Assembly (NCBI GenBank): GCA_937894565.1 | Contig: CALBHK010000011.1 | Location: 1 to 13,693, forward strand | From: an uncultured Chlamydiae bacterium | GTDB lineage: Bacteria > Chlamydiota > Chlamydiia > Chlamydiales > CALBHK01 | Length of the DNA: 13,693 nt | Reading direction: 5' to 3' | Part shown: positions 13,647-13,693 of the stretch, in pieces | Layout of the letters: each line of letters begins with the position of its first letter | Position numbering within the stretch: the first letter of the stretch is position 1 | Program-made: the position numbers and the translations under genes | The notes under the pieces: generated by a model | Database searches by the model: none | What the model saw: only the letters and a program-made list of their open reading frames with translations | What the model was told of the DNA's origin: nothing

Positions 13647-13693
13647 CAGGGCAACGCCCTGTAATATAAAAGCCTAGGGCAACGCCCTAGGTA
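13647..13693. repeat. Paired hairpins with AGGGCAACGCCCT core
   Basis: CAGGGC-AAC-GCCCTG at 13647-13661 and CCTAGGGC-AAC-GCCCTAGG at 13673-13691 share an AGGGCAACGCCCT core with a 28-bp period and an identical AAC loop. They lie 38 bp after the parC stop codon and the series may continue beyond the window. Neither is followed by a T-run, so they look like an interspersed palindromic repeat more than a simple terminator. The rest of the spacer (13610-13646) shows nothing. Confidence 0.7.

Overview
The window reads as chromosomal DNA from an amoeba-associated member of the Chlamydiota (Parachlamydiales-like). The reasons are the AT-rich sequence, a long Prc/CT441-type tail-specific protease, the rplU-rpmA-obgE cluster, a phoH gene next to two genes that look like the chlamydial CT016/CT017 pair (numbering from memory), and a second type IIA topoisomerase pair (the chlamydial gyrB_2/gyrA_2, i.e. 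parE/parC-like). No database search was possible, so lineage and orthology rest on protein motifs and gene order.

Layout. 1-309: the first codons of a leftward gene, then a regulatory-looking spacer with a 20-bp near-palindrome. 310-2292: periplasmic S41 protease (tsp). 2346-2418: tRNA-Phe(GAA). 2528-4286: ribosomal proteins L21 and L27, a clear intrinsic terminator running into three 19-bp tandem repeats, then the ribosome-assembly GTPase ObgE. 4287-4492: convergent spacer with a 12-bp-stem hairpin. 4493-5767 (minus): an unrecognised 424-aa protein with a degenerate protein-kinase-like core and one membrane segment. 5768-6034: spacer with stacked inverted repeats that look like a dispersed repeat. 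6035-7261 (minus): exported double-SH3b, coiled-coil protein resembling the chlamydial adhesin Ctad1. 7346-7506: a MITE-like long imperfect palindrome flanked by TTTA, inserted exactly at the stop codon of the next gene. 7508-8257 (minus): acidic protein with a SWIM-like CxCx4CxH zinc motif. 8449-9774 (plus): PIN-PhoH ATPase. 9804-13609 (plus): parE and parC, overlapping by 4 nt. 13610-13693: two hairpins sharing the AGGGCAACGCCCT core, cut by the window edge.

How the parts work together. Translation and ribosome assembly (tRNA-Phe, L21, L27, ObgE), envelope quality control or host contact (Tsp, the SH3b protein), RNA metabolism (PIN-PhoH) and chromosome decatenation (ParE/ParC) sit side by side as housekeeping blocks. 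Lineage-specific material is confined to the kinase-like gene and the repeat-bearing spacers. The points most worth following up are the kinase-like membrane protein, the MITE-like element at a stop codon, the clamp-binding-like peptide QMDLF at the ParC C-terminus, the alanine at ParC's quinolone-determining position, and the tandem repeats between rpmA and obgE.
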